Below, one piece after another: positions 55,416-64,000 of a stretch of DNA of 64,000 nt (positions are counted from its first letter, which is position 1; each line of letters opens with the position of its first letter). Both the position numbers and the translations under genes were made by a program. The stretch is from Candidatus Thiodiazotropha sp. (ex Codakia rugifera) (GTDB taxonomy: Bacteria; Pseudomonadota; Gammaproteobacteria; Chromatiales; Chromatiaceae): contig JAHXHN010000008.1 in assembly GCA_025656675.1 (NCBI GenBank), forward strand, positions 1-64,000, read 5' to 3'. The notes under the pieces were generated by a model. The model searched no databases. It was not told the DNA's origin and saw only the letters and a list, made by a program, of their open reading frames with translations.

Positions 55416-56711
55416 TTACATGAATTTTTTCGTCAAGCCAATCCCAAACAGGTGGACACTGGATTCGTAATCGCCATTGACGGCGCTTGTGCCATTCGTT
55501 TCTCCGGCATTCGGCGCCGAGTGAGCGAAAGTTGGGTCGATATCCAAAGTCCTGTCATCAAATTTTACGTACATATACCCTGCATCAATGGTCCAGCCAT
55601 TGTTAAGGGTATGACCCAGGCCCAGGCTGAAGAGCTGACGGTCTGAATCCGGAATGCGCGGACTGTAGAACGTATCATCCTGTGGTGTTTCGTCGAAGGT
55701 ATAGCCTACTCGTAATTGAGTCGATTGGGTAAAATCGTAGCTGATGCCGATGCGGTAGGCATTAGCATCATCCCATTGGTTCAAACTGGTGACGATGTTG
55801 GTGCCAAATTGATCCTGGTCGACTATCAGCTTGTCGAACGAACTCCAACCGGTACGGTTAAAATCGAATTCTATGGCGAGTTTATCAGTAGTCTGATTTC
55901 GCACTCCCAATTGTAGGCGCCAGGGAAGCTTTAGTTTTGCGTGGACATTATTCGAAACGAATGAAGGTAGGGCGCCGGCGGGGAGGTCGACAGTGCCGTC
56001 TATGGGAATATTAGCTTCCGAGTGGTAGCTGCCGCCGAAGCTCCAGTCACCTTGATCAACCATCAGTCCCAGGTTGAAGCCTGTACCGCGGCCGTCACCT
56101 TCAAGGTTGGCTTCAGGGTTTGAGCCGGGAGCACCCGCATTGATATCGCCGTTGAAGATAACTTCGCGCATCCAGTAGTAATCAACACCGGCAGACAGGC
56201 TTGTATTTTCATTCACTTTGTAGGCGACGCTAGGGGAGAATGCAACAATCTCCAACTTGCTCTGTGTGGGTATGGTCGTTCCTGGTGGATACTGACTGTC
56301 GAATGTTCCGGCAGGCCACTCCGTCTCCAGACCGAAGGGTGCATTGACTGAAATACCGATCGACCATGCCTGGGTCAGTTTCATATGGGCTGTCAGTGAA
56401 GGAATGGCGACTGTGTCGTTTGCATCGCTATCGACACTGCCCGAGCCGGTATCCACACTCAGGTCGGGTAGCACCAACAAGGTACCGATGGCAATGGAGC
56501 TGCCTTCGTGGAATGACATAGCAGCTGGATTGTAGGAGATGGCTGCCTGTAAATCCGGGTTGGCAACTAAGGCATTTGAGAGTGCCAGACCGGTGATATT
56601 GAGTTCAGGTACGGCAAAGCCCGAGGCTTGGGCCGATTGATTCATTGTCAGTATGGCAAGACCGCATGAAAGCGCCAGTTTAGTGAGTTGAAGGGGCTTA
56701 TAGTGTTGCAT
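55416..56711 (-). CDS. Outer-membrane protein transport protein (FadL/OMPP1)
   Basis: A long-chain fatty acid / hydrophobic compound channel of the FadL family, 431 residues. After a signal peptide (about 1-29, ending SAQA) comes the N-terminal hatch SGFAVPELNITGLALSNALV with AISYNPAAMSFHEGSSI, the family hallmark. A 14-strand barrel with alternating aromatic residues follows, and the chain ends in a strand with terminal KKFM rather than Phe. GGAGGAA lies upstream of ATG 56711. Its terminator directly abuts that of dsrE2. Confidence 0.9.
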   Translation of the reverse strand: MQHYKPLQLTKLALSCGLAILTMNQSAQASGFAVPELNITGLALSNALVANPDLQAAISYNPAAMSFHEGSSIAIGTLLVLPDLSVDTGSGSVDSDANDTVAIPSLTAHMKLTQAWSIGISVNAPFGLETEWPAGTFDSQYPPGTTIPTQSKLEIVAFSPSVAYKVNENTSLSAGVDYYWMREVIFNGDINAGAPGSNPEANLEGDGRGTGFNLGLMVDQGDWSFGGSYHSEANIPIDGTVDLPAGALPSFVSNNVHAKLKLPWRLQLGVRNQTTDKLAIEFDFNRTGWSSFDKLIVDQDQFGTNIVTSLNQWDDANAYRIGISYDFTQSTQLRVGYTFDETPQDDTFYSPRIPDSDRQLFSLGLGHTLNNGWTIDAGYMYVKFDDRTLDIDPTFAHSAPNAGETNGTSAVNGDYESSVHLFGIGLTKKFM

Positions 56712-57049
56712 CCGGTGATTTCCTCCGCCGTGGTTATCAATTATTGTTCAGCTGGTTCCAGATCCATACTGACCGATCAGAGAACTTTGCTGTTTTCGTA
56801 ACGACTTTTTATTGCCCCATCTGTGACATTATGGGCATGTTTCTGTGAGGCTAGAGGATTTTTAATCGAATTACCATATTTTAGATAGATGGATTTACCT
56901 GGAATCCATATAGGGGATGAGGCTGTTCAGACCTCTTTCTGAGTGTGGATCTCTGAAACTCAATTGCATCACGGCTCCCATAGCATGTGGAGTTATGGTA
57001 TAAATTGAGTTTATCTATACAAAGAACAGTTGATTAGGCATTAAAAACA
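56712..57049. other. Divergent intergenic region fadL-lysR
   Basis: A 338-base gap with no gene. It holds the fadL ribosome site (GGAGGAA, minus strand) at its left end and the start region of the LysR gene at the right. An AT-rich stretch near 56870-56900 and TATAAA near 57000 are possible promoter parts, but I cannot pair a -35 and -10 with confidence. Confidence 0.5.
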
Positions 57050-57958
57050 ATGGCGGATCGAAGATTACAGGTTTTTCATACGGTTGCGCGTCTTTTAAGT
57101 TTTACGAAGGCTGCTGAATCGTTGCACATGACTCAGCCGGCGGTAACCTTCCAGGTTCGACAGCTGGAAGAGTATTTCAACACCCGGTTATTTGACAGAA
57201 CGCATAATCGTATTAGCCTGACTGAGGCGGGTGAGCGTGTATTTGGATATGCGGACCGGATATTTGATCTCTATGCCGATATGGAAAACTCCGTGCGGGA
57301 GATGACTGGCGAGATCCGAGGTGCGCTGACAATCGGTGCCAGTACAACGATTGCTGAGTATATGTTGCCTTCTCTGTTAGGCGATTTCGGAACCCGCTAT
57401 CCTGAGGTGACCATCCATCTGCGCGTATCCAACTCAGAAGGTATTGTCTCCATGGTAGAGAACAACACGATCGATCTGGGCGTTGTTGAAGCACCCGTTG
57501 GGAATAAGAATCTGGTCGTTGAGATGTGCCGGGAGGATCATTTGGTCGCCATTGTGCCACCTAACCACGATTTGGCGGATCTCGAGGCGGTGGATATAAA
57601 ACAATTGCTCGAGTATCCCTTTATCTGTCGCGAAGAGGGGTCAGGTACGCGTGAGGTCATCAATGAGTATTTGGGAAACCACTCTTGTGATTTAACCCTG
57701 AATATCTCCATGGAGCTGGGTAGTCCAGAAGCGGTAAAAGGGGCGGTAGAAGCGGGTATGGGGGTCTCTGTGGTATCACGTGCCACAATTCAGAAAGAGT
57801 TGAAGTTAGATACATTGAGAGCAATCAATCTGGTGCCAAAACTGGAACGTCCTTTCTCCTTTGTACATCAAAAGCAGAAGTTCCGTCTGCGGGCCATGGA
57901 AGAGCTGCTCGACTTTGCCAGAGGCTATTGTGAAGACCATGCCGAGGAACAGCTTTAG
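57050..57958 (+). CDS. LysR-family transcriptional regulator (CysB/CysL-like)
   Basis: A LysR-type regulator of 302 residues. The N-terminal helix-turn-helix is LSFTKAAESLHMTQPAVTFQVRQLEE (read in two halves), followed by TRLFDRTHNRISLTEAGERV. The effector domain reads GALTIGASTTIAEYMLPSLL and FICREEGSGTREVINEYL. The closest families I recall are CysL-like and the regulators annotated near selenium genes. Nothing in the window ties it to a target. It precedes an unknown gene and a PerM permease by short gaps. Confidence 0.88.
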   Translation: MADRRLQVFHTVARLLSFTKAAESLHMTQPAVTFQVRQLEEYFNTRLFDRTHNRISLTEAGERVFGYADRIFDLYADMENSVREMTGEIRGALTIGASTTIAEYMLPSLLGDFGTRYPEVTIHLRVSNSEGIVSMVENNTIDLGVVEAPVGNKNLVVEMCREDHLVAIVPPNHDLADLEAVDIKQLLEYPFICREEGSGTREVINEYLGNHSCDLTLNISMELGSPEAVKGAVEAGMGVSVVSRATIQKELKLDTLRAINLVPKLERPFSFVHQKQKFRLRAMEELLDFARGYCEDHAEEQL

Positions 57959-58016
57959 CAGTCGCTATGGAAAGATTCCACTGACTCCTCAGTTGTCCCA
58001 TTGAAGGAGTAAATCT

Positions 58017-58409
58017 GTGCAGTTCGTTCCCAGACAACAGAAACTCGAATCAGATCAACAGCAATTGCTGGATTTCTATACCTGTCTGGATCCTCAGCAG
58101 CGACAGACACTGCTATCCTTCGCGGCATTTTTAGCAAGCCAGGAATCTGCTGTCAGCGTGCAGGAGGAAGAGGCTCCTCATAAACCTAAGCAGATAGACA
58201 GACCACAACAGGAGTCGGTTGTGAAGGCGATAAAGCGCCTGTCTGCAAGCTATTTTATGTTGAAAAGGGAACAGCTGCTTGATGAAACTTCATCACTGAT
58301 GATGGCTCATATGATGCAGGGAAGGGAGGCGAAACAGGTTATTGATGAGCTGGAGGTGTTGTTTGCCCGGCACTATCAAACCTATCTGGATAGTCACTCG
58401 GTTGATTGA
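58017..58409 (+). CDS. Conserved hypothetical protein
   Basis: A protein of 130 residues I do not recognise. It is soluble and helical, with no Cys-rich or signal sequence. The first part (LLDFYTCLDPQQRQTLLSFAAFLAS) resembles a short helical adaptor, the middle is a charged linker, and the end (DETSSLMMAHMMQGREAKQVIDELEVLF) is another helix pair. It starts with GTG 58017, supported by AAGGAG eight bases upstream. It sits between the LysR gene and perM and may be in one transcript with them. Confidence 0.7.
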   Translation: MQFVPRQQKLESDQQQLLDFYTCLDPQQRQTLLSFAAFLASQESAVSVQEEEAPHKPKQIDRPQQESVVKAIKRLSASYFMLKREQLLDETSSLMMAHMMQGREAKQVIDELEVLFARHYQTYLDSHSVD

Positions 58410-58431
58410 AGGCCACCAATAGGTTGTTCTC

Positions 58432-59502
58432 ATGCAGGTTATAACAAATTGGTTTAAGCGTTATTATTCCGATCCCCAGATTGTTTTTCTGACCCTATTC
58501 CTACTCCTTTTTTTTGGGGTTGTGATTACCATGGGGGACATGCTTGCCCCGGTATTGGCAAGTATCGTTGTCGCTTATCTACTGGAAGGTATTGTCTCTC
58601 AATTGGAACGGCGGTCCTGGCCCCGGTCACTTTCTGTCATATTGGTATTTATTCTGTTTTTACTTTTTGTTGCGCTTGTCTTACTGGGCCTTCTGCCACT
58701 GTTGTCGAGGCAGGTGACTGATTTTTTACAACAGTTACCTGTCATGATCTCAATGGGGCAGAATGCACTGATGCAGCTACCTGAACGTTATCCTGATTTA
58801 ATCCCCCAGGACCAGGTCGATCAGCTGATCCAACAGATCCGAAATGAGATTGCATCTTTTGCACAGCAAGCTGTTTCTTGGTCTTTGGCCTCGGTGGTGG
58901 GGGTGATCACACTGGTCGTCTATCTCATCCTGATGCCTCTGCTGGTGTTCTTTTTTCTTAAAGACAAGCGCCTCATCATCGATTGGTTTGTGATGTATCT
59001 TCCCAGGCACAGACGATTTGCCGGTACAGTATGGACAGATGTCGATAAACAGATTGCCAACTATGTACGTGGCAAGTTTTGGGAGATAGTCACTGTTTGG
59101 GCCGTCAGTTTTGTAGCTTTCAGACTGCTGGGATTGAACTATGCACTGCTGCTTGCCGTGATGGTGGGGCTTTCGGTGATTATCCCTTACATAGGTGCTG
59201 CAGTTGTTACCATACCTGTTCTGTTTATCGCCTGGTTTCAATGGGGCTGGACGACTGATTTCGCCTGGCTGGCAGCTGCCTATTTTATTATCCAGGCATT
59301 GGATGGGAACGTTCTAGTCCCGCTACTGTTTTCCGAAGTGGTCAATCTTCACCCGGTGGCGATTATTGTTGCAATCCTGGTATTTGGTGGGTTCTGGGGG
59401 TTCTGGGGTGTATTTTTCGCAATTCCTTTGGCCACACTGGTACAGGCAGTATTATCGGCTTGGCCAAAGACCAAGGAGGAGAGTTCCGACAACAAGGGAT
59501 GA
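58432..59502 (+). CDS. AI-2E family transporter (PerM-like)
   Basis: An inner-membrane permease of 356 residues in the AI-2E/PerM family with about seven or eight helices (LTLFLLLFFGVVITMGDMLA to GGFWGFWGVFFAIPLATLVQ). A soluble loop (DFLQQLPVMISMGQNAL to IASFAQQAV) separates the first three helices from the rest. The end motif FGGFWGFWGVFFAIPLAT is typical. Some members move AI-2, others act as Na+/H+ antiporters; the substrate here is not evident. It begins 22 bases after the hypothetical gene. Confidence 0.88.
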   Translation: MQVITNWFKRYYSDPQIVFLTLFLLLFFGVVITMGDMLAPVLASIVVAYLLEGIVSQLERRSWPRSLSVILVFILFLLFVALVLLGLLPLLSRQVTDFLQQLPVMISMGQNALMQLPERYPDLIPQDQVDQLIQQIRNEIASFAQQAVSWSLASVVGVITLVVYLILMPLLVFFFLKDKRLIIDWFVMYLPRHRRFAGTVWTDVDKQIANYVRGKFWEIVTVWAVSFVAFRLLGLNYALLLAVMVGLSVIIPYIGAAVVTIPVLFIAWFQWGWTTDFAWLAAAYFIIQALDGNVLVPLLFSEVVNLHPVAIIVAILVFGGFWGFWGVFFAIPLATLVQAVLSAWPKTKEESSDNKG

Positions 59503-59638
59503 CGGCTGTTGACGAACTCATCGCAGAAAACGCAACTTGACCTGTCGAATATCAATACAGCCTGACAACAAGACTGTGCTGAAAATCGATATAAGACTGT
59601 AATCCCAGGTCAAGCCACTGTTTTCTCAGAATAGAAGT

Positions 59639-59833
59639 CTAGGCTGATTTCTTTGTATTGATGCCGAACAGTGTCCACAAGGGACAAAAAGAGACAAGGC
59701 CTGTGAGGAGAGGGACGGCACCGATTATGCCTAACCAGTTGATTGGATCACTTAGCAGAAATCCCCATGCAAGGATGGCCAGTCCTGCAATAATCCGAAT
59801 GATACGTTCGATACCACCAACATTCTGTGTCAT
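59639..59833 (-). CDS. DUF2892 small membrane protein
   Basis: A protein of 64 residues with two hydrophobic segments. MTQNVGGIERIIRIIAGLAI and FCPLWTLFGINT are the DUF2892 (YgaP-like) hallmarks, with a single Cys in the second segment. Such proteins often occur with rhodaneses and Crp/Fnr regulators. TTCAAGGAGT-type sequence upstream provides a ribosome site (AAGGAG complement near 59840). A palindrome 155 bases upstream may control it. Confidence 0.88.
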   Translation of the reverse strand: MTQNVGGIERIIRIIAGLAILAWGFLLSDPINWLGIIGAVPLLTGLVSFCPLWTLFGINTKKSA

Positions 59834-59987
59834 GGTTTACTCCTTGAATATTTTTCAATAATAAGTTGTTCTAACGAACAATGCCTGGACAGATTGATCG
59901 TATTACCAGGGCCTGTTACCAGGCCTTAGGCTGATCAATATGCTGTCACCTCAGTGTTGGAGCATACTCAGCATTAGTATGGCTGTA

Positions 59988-60002
59988 TGTGACAATGTCA
60001 CA
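59988..60002. promoter_or_regulatory. Perfect CRP-like palindrome between the Crp/Fnr gene and DUF2892
   Basis: TGTGACA-A-TGTCACA is an exact inverted repeat of seven bases with a one-base centre. It resembles a CRP box with five instead of six central bases. It lies upstream of the DUF2892 gene and just beyond the Crp/Fnr-family gene, which is the obvious candidate for binding it. Confidence 0.65.
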
Positions 60003-60052
60003 CAGACTTAAACAGGATGCGGTTCACGGGTACAGGACACTGCACAAGGGCC

Positions 60053-60742
60053 TTATTCAATGCTTTTATTCCTCAAGCATTGTCTGTCGGAAAGATGAAT
60101 TGACCCGCGGGTGATAGAGATCATCCCCTGTTGTTCGAAATCCTTCAGAATGCGACTGATTACTTCACGGGAGGTGCCCAGGTCTGATGCAATAGCCTGG
60201 TGGGTGATCTGTAGGTTGTCATCAGTGGTTTCGGTGCGATGGAGCAAGTAGTTCGCGAGACGCCGGTCCACCCGACGGAAGGCAATCTCTTCGACAACAC
60301 TGATCACATCACCGAGCCTGTCGCTGATGAGGCGAAACAGATAGTTTCTCCAGGCAGGCACATCGTTGGACCAGCGAACTACATCAGCTGTTGTGATTAA
60401 CAGCGCCTCAATAGGCTGCTCACTGATAGCAAATGCTGGAAAGGGCCGGTCATTCATTATGCACGACGCAGTAAGGATGCAGCTCTCACCGGGGCCGATC
60501 CGGTAGAGGGTGATTTCCCGGCCATTCTCACCTATCTTATAGACTCGGGCGCTCCCTTTGGTGATCAGAGCAAGGTGACTGCATTGCATCCCTTGCTGAC
60601 AGATTGGTTGATCGGGTTCCAAATGAACGATGGCTGTACTGTTGAAAAAAAGTTGTACGAATGAGGGTTCAGCACCCTCTAGAAACGGGAACTGGTTGGA
60701 TAGCTTTTTTTTGAGAATAGGGTCTGAAATCAAAGCGATCAC
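60053..60742 (-). CDS. Crp/Fnr-family transcriptional regulator
   Basis: A regulator of 229 residues. The N-terminal cyclic-nucleotide-binding-like barrel has QPICQQGMQCSHLALITKGSARVYK and the cNMP-loop area GPGESCILTASCIMN, with several Cys (in CQQGMQC and SCILTASC) that could sense redox. The C-terminal winged helix reads IASDLGTSREVISRILKDFE. It lacks the FNR four-Cys cluster arrangement at the N-terminus. It is on the same strand and upstream of DUF2892, with a palindromic site in between. It may be an oxygen, NO or sulfane-sulfur sensor; that is inference. Confidence 0.9.
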   Translation of the reverse strand: MIALISDPILKKKLSNQFPFLEGAEPSFVQLFFNSTAIVHLEPDQPICQQGMQCSHLALITKGSARVYKIGENGREITLYRIGPGESCILTASCIMNDRPFPAFAISEQPIEALLITTADVVRWSNDVPAWRNYLFRLISDRLGDVISVVEEIAFRRVDRRLANYLLHRTETTDDNLQITHQAIASDLGTSREVISRILKDFEQQGMISITRGSIHLSDRQCLRNKSIE

Positions 60743-60904
60743 GATAATGTAATGAAGGAATGAGACATCTGCTGCTACCGGGATAAGGTACTATCAGACC
60801 TATTGAGTATATCAGGTGTGGTTCGCACTGAAACAAGCAGCTTTGCTACACTAGCGGATCACGAATGTCAGCCATAGTCGAGCACGTGAGCGATTGTTGT
60901 GCTA

Positions 60905-60918
60905 ATTTACATGTAAAT
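60905..60918. promoter_or_regulatory. 14-bp perfect palindrome upstream of the hybrid kinase
   Basis: ATTTACATGTAAAT is a perfect palindrome ending 30 bases before the hybrid kinase ATG. It may be an operator or lie in the promoter, as AT-rich bases follow. Short AT-rich palindromes also arise by chance. Confidence 0.4.
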
Positions 60919-60948
60919 ATTATGGGTATAGTGCCCTGACGGTCAGGT

Positions 60949-63792
60949 ATGGCAGATCCAAACGAAGAAGCGGTAAAAATAAAAAGAGAGAGGGTGCGTC
61001 TGCTGTATGCAAATGGCACGACGCTTATCATAGCCAATCTTATTGCAGGGTTGATCTTTTTTTATCTGAATCGGGTTTGGGAATTACCTTTGGGCATAGT
61101 GTGGGGCGGGCTACTTGCCTTAGTGCTTCTAGGACAGACTGTACTGACGATCATTGTCCGAAATAGCGCATTGGAGCGTATACAGTTGTGGCGATATGCC
61201 CTGCTGCCCGGGGTGATGCTACTAGGATTATTATGGGCGGCAGCTTTGATTCACCTGCTCCATCATCCAGCCGATACAGATTTCCTGGTGATCGATCTGG
61301 TATTGATTGGTACGGTATTTTTACTCACCTCGCTATTGCTGACGATCGATACCTTCTTTAGCATCATTTTTGTGTTGGCGGCATCGCTGCTGGTGATGCT
61401 TAGTCTTACAGGCAATAAAGAGCTGGTATCCGAGGAGTTTATAGCCGGCCTGATCGCCTATGCCCTGGCGCTGTTAATCCTGTCTGCCTGGATGACGGTG
61501 TATCAGCAAGGCTATCTGTTGATTGCGGCAAACCGTGTGCTACTCCATGAACGCATGGTTGCTTCAGAGACTGAACTCAGTGAAATGAGAAGCCGCCTGA
61601 TCGTAGAAAATGACCAGCGGCAATCTGTGGAACAACAGCTGTTTCTCGCCAAAGAAGCGGCCGAAAGCGCCAATCTGGCCAAGTCAGAGTTTCTGGCCAC
61701 AATGAGTCATGAGATCAGGACGCCGCTCAACGGTATCCTGCCGATTCTGGATATGTTGTTGGAGACAAAGCTGAATGGTGAACAAAAGCAGTTTGTCACC
61801 ACTGCGTTGAATTCATCCCAGGTACTGCTCAGCATTATCAATGACATTCTGGACTTTTCCAAGATCGAGGCCGGCAAGCTGGACTTGGAGCTAATTGATG
61901 TCAATTTGCTGGACACGGTCACTCAGGTAACGTCTTTGATGAAGAATGCGTCAGATCGACGTGGCCTGAAACTGAAATACCAGATAGATCGGGATGTACC
62001 CAGGTCTGTGCGGGGTGACCCCATACGTCTTCGCCAGGTCCTGACCAATCTTGTCAGTAATGCTGTCAAATTCACTGAGCATGGTGAGGTCTCTGTTGAG
62101 GTCTCTACCCGTCAATCGACACGTACCGAGGTTGAACTCTTGTTTGCTGTCAGAGACAGCGGTTTAGGCATGACAGAAGAGCAGGTACAGCGTCTGTTCG
62201 AACCCTTCTCTCAAGCCGATGCCTCTACTACCCGAAAACATGGTGGGACAGGTTTGGGACTGGTTATCTGTAAGCGCCTGACCGAGTTGATGGGAGGTAA
62301 GATCGGTGTGAAGTCTCATGTGGGACAGGGCTCCTATTTCTGGTTCATCCTGCCAATGCGGAAGTCGCTACATGAGATCCCCTCCAGCAGACGAAATCTT
62401 CATGATATCCGTACCTTGCTACTGGCTGCGAAAAACGATCCGGAAAGTATGATGCTGGCTAGTACGCTTAAAGAGCTGGGGATGTTGCTGGAGCATACGG
62501 ATGACCAGTATGACGCGCTTTCGAAACTTAAAACCTCGGCTAATCTCGGCGCAAGCTGGCGCTATGAATTGATCGTGATTGATGCTGGTCTGTCGAGTGT
62601 CAATCTTCTCCAAACCATCAACTCGGCACGCGAGATTGCACATATGCGTGATGTCCAGGTACTGGCGATCAATCTAGAGGAGGAGAATATCCCCACACTT
62701 CAAGGTCTGGGTATCGAGTGTCTTGGTATCGGTGCCAAGAGCAAAGAGGTTAAGCAACGCCTGTACCGGATTTTTGATGTGGAGCAGATTTCCGGTGTGT
62801 CAACCACTCCTGAAGAGGTACCCATTCCGCGTCTACCTGACGATCATTTGAACTGGCACGACAAAAACAACGAGATCGAGCCTGTACCGGGCGGTGATAG
62901 AGAAGATGATGAGAAGATCCAGAGCCTGCATACCAAACTGGCTGGTCGGGTCCTTGTCGTCGAGGATAACCCAGTCAATCAGGCCGTTGTAAAGAAAATG
63001 CTGGAAAAGGCCGGTTTATCGCCCATTACCGCCAATGATGGTGTGGAAGCGATGGACGCTTTGCATGAAGAACAGTTTGATGTGGTGTTGATGGATTGTC
63101 AGATGCCACGAATGGATGGCTACGAGGCTACCGAAGCGATAAGAGAGAGGGAGACCAATCAGGGGTTGATGCACACCCCGGTGATTGCCATGACAGCCAA
63201 TGCCATGCTGGGCGACCGTGAGCGTTGTCTGGCGGTAGGGATGGACGATTACCTCTCCAAGCCAGTAAAACCGGCACAATTGGAGAACATGCTGCGTCAA
63301 TGGCTGCCAATGGAGGAGTTGATTACTCATGATGAGGATGAAAGTCTAGGAAGCGAAATCGGTACTGCTCATATAATAGAGGCTACTATTGATGAAACAA
63401 GTGAGGCTTTGGATAGTATAGGAGACACAAGCATGTCTGCAGGTGGCATGATTGACCGTAGTATTCTGGAAGAGTTGTTCGAAATAATGGAGGATGAGTT
63501 TGTCTCTGTACTTGAAAGCTATCTGAGCAGTGCCCCTGGCCTCATGCATGCTATACGTGATGCGGTGAAGGCTGGGGACATGGACGCATTGGTGAAGTCA
63601 GCGCATCCGCTAAAATCAAGTAGTGCCAATGTTGGAGCCATGGAGTTATCCATTCTGGCAAGAGAGTTGGAGTTTAAAGGGCGCCAAAGTGATGCCAGTG
63701 GGTTGGTGAACAGCTATAACCAGACTGCGGATGTCTACCGACGAACGATTTCAGAACTCAAGACAATTGTGGATAAGGGCAGTATTCACTGA
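60949..63792 (+). CDS. Hybrid sensor histidine kinase with receiver and HPt domains
   Basis: An unorthodox kinase of 947 residues. About six membrane helices (residues 24-190) form the sensor. A coiled coil leads to HisKA ([19 protein letters not shown], phosphoacceptor His). HATPase follows ([44 protein letters not shown]), then a degenerate receiver-like stretch (about 475-600). A full receiver has [12 protein letters not shown], Asp in [12 protein letters not shown] and Lys in [10 protein letters not shown], and the C-terminal HPt has His in [13 protein letters not shown]. This BarA-type layout makes a complete phosphorelay but no response regulator follows. Divergent from the Crp/Fnr gene. 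Confidence 0.93.
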   Translation: MADPNEEAVKIKRERVRLLYANGTTLIIANLIAGLIFFYLNRVWELPLGIVWGGLLALVLLGQTVLTIIVRNSALERIQLWRYALLPGVMLLGLLWAAALIHLLHHPADTDFLVIDLVLIGTVFLLTSLLLTIDTFFSIIFVLAASLLVMLSLTGNKELVSEEFIAGLIAYALALLILSAWMTVYQQGYLLIAANRVLLHERMVASETELSEMRSRLIVENDQRQSVEQQLFLAKEAAESANLAKSEFLATMSHEIRTPLNGILPILDMLLETKLNGEQKQFVTTALNSSQVLLSIINDILDFSKIEAGKLDLELIDVNLLDTVTQVTSLMKNASDRRGLKLKYQIDRDVPRSVRGDPIRLRQVLTNLVSNAVKFTEHGEVSVEVSTRQSTRTEVELLFAVRDSGLGMTEEQVQRLFEPFSQADASTTRKHGGTGLGLVICKRLTELMGGKIGVKSHVGQGSYFWFILPMRKSLHEIPSSRRNLHDIRTLLLAAKNDPESMMLASTLKELGMLLEHTDDQYDALSKLKTSANLGASWRYELIVIDAGLSSVNLLQTINSAREIAHMRDVQVLAINLEEENIPTLQGLGIECLGIGAKSKEVKQRLYRIFDVEQISGVSTTPEEVPIPRLPDDHLNWHDKNNEIEPVPGGDREDDEKIQSLHTKLAGRVLVVEDNPVNQAVVKKMLEKAGLSPITANDGVEAMDALHEEQFDVVLMDCQMPRMDGYEATEAIRERETNQGLMHTPVIAMTANAMLGDRERCLAVGMDDYLSKPVKPAQLENMLRQWLPMEELITHDEDESLGSEIGTAHIIEATIDETSEALDSIGDTSMSAGGMIDRSILEELFEIMEDEFVSVLESYLSSAPGLMHAIRDAVKAGDMDALVKSAHPLKSSSANVGAMELSILARELEFKGRQSDASGLVNSYNQTADVYRRTISELKTIVDKGSIH

Positions 63793-63852
63793 GCGATCAT
63801 ATTTATTGACCCACCCCTGACAAACTGACGGGTTGACAGGTAATTCGACAGA

Positions 63853-64000
63853 TCAGAGGTTGACAGAGGCATAGTCTGCGAGACGAGAACGCTCACCCCT
63901 CTGTAGGGTGATATGCCCGCTGTGCGGCCAGTTTTTAAACCGGTCGACAGCATAAGTCAGTCCCGATGTGGTTTCTGTCAGGTAAGGGGTGTCGATCTGC
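63853..64000 (-). CDS. PhoH-family protein, C-terminal end only
   Basis: I translated the last 49 codons by hand on the minus strand; the stop TGA is the complement of 63853-63855. The segment begins DTPYLTETTSGLTYAVDRFK and continues to GHITLQRGERSRLADYAS, which matches the end of PIN-PhoH (YlaK-type) ATPases, where this region reads GxRSxLAxxA. The rest lies outside the window, so domains cannot be checked. It converges on the hybrid kinase; the 60-base gap has no clear terminator. Confidence 0.75.
   Translation of the reverse strand, partial: QIDTPYLTETTSGLTYAVDRFKNWPHSGHITLQRGERSRLADYASVNL

Noticed and set aside
59916-59936. Short GGCCTG/CAGGCC hairpin with a repeated TTACCAGG
   Set aside because: Only 6-8 base pairs, without a T-tract; too weak to call as a terminator or operator.

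Overview
The window reads as chromosomal DNA of a free-living or symbiotic sulfur-oxidising gammaproteobacterium. The gene order tig-clpP-clpX-lon-hupB-ppiD is the classical gammaproteobacterial one. A rhodanese-tusA-dsrE2 sulfur-relay cluster, a sulfide:quinone-reductase-like flavoprotein and cysG point to the Chromatiales / Sedimenticola / Thiodiazotropha neighbourhood. That placement is an inference from gene content; no rRNA is present. GC is about half by eye and fairly even. There are no insertion sequences, prophage genes, integrases or CRISPR arrays.

Layout. 1-12.6 kb holds housekeeping genes: the 3'-truncated galE, tatD and yaaA (minus), xthA, a ubiquitin-like/Mut7-C nuclease, two secreted proteins of unknown role, mtaB, rmuC, a hotdog thioesterase with an NTF2-like protein, and parC. 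12.7-22.6 kb is the proteostasis block: tRNA-Leu, trigger factor, ClpP, ClpX, Lon, HU, tRNA-Val, tRNA-Asp, PpiD, then convergent fabI. 22.7-29.4 kb is a four-gene oligopeptide-type ABC importer with unusual architecture. 29.5-33.8 kb is a signalling group: a secreted tandem PilJ-domain protein, a chemoreceptor and a diguanylate cyclase. 33.9-46.9 kb carries two RND pumps, a DUF815 ATPase, a second diguanylate cyclase, an SQR-like flavoprotein behind two palindromes, a small ferredoxin-fold protein, a second RND adaptor lipoprotein and an S24-type protein. 47-52.5 kb has an Atm1-type exporter, cca with a decayed HD domain, and a NarX/NarL-like two-component pair. 52.5-56.7 kb has cysG divergent from rhd-tusA-dsrE2, then fadL. 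57-64 kb has a LysR regulator, an AI-2E/PerM permease, a DUF2892 protein with a Crp/Fnr regulator, a hybrid histidine kinase and the end of a PhoH-type gene.

How the genes fit together. Persulfide handling is the main metabolic theme: a flavoprotein that may oxidise sulfide, Rhd-TusA-DsrE2 to carry sulfane sulfur in the cytoplasm, and siroheme synthesis for sulfite/sulfide-type reductases. A second theme is envelope sensing through PilJ-type sensory domains, two GGDEF proteins, a thiol-rich kinase and a hybrid kinase. Several perfect inverted repeats lie in promoter regions of the sqr-like gene, the rhd cluster, the DUF2892 gene and the hybrid kinase. They are the best leads for undescribed regulation. 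I did not find a clearly new multi-gene system. The strongest candidates for novelty are the secreted tandem PilJ protein beside a chemoreceptor, and the SQR-like protein that lacks one catalytic cysteine.
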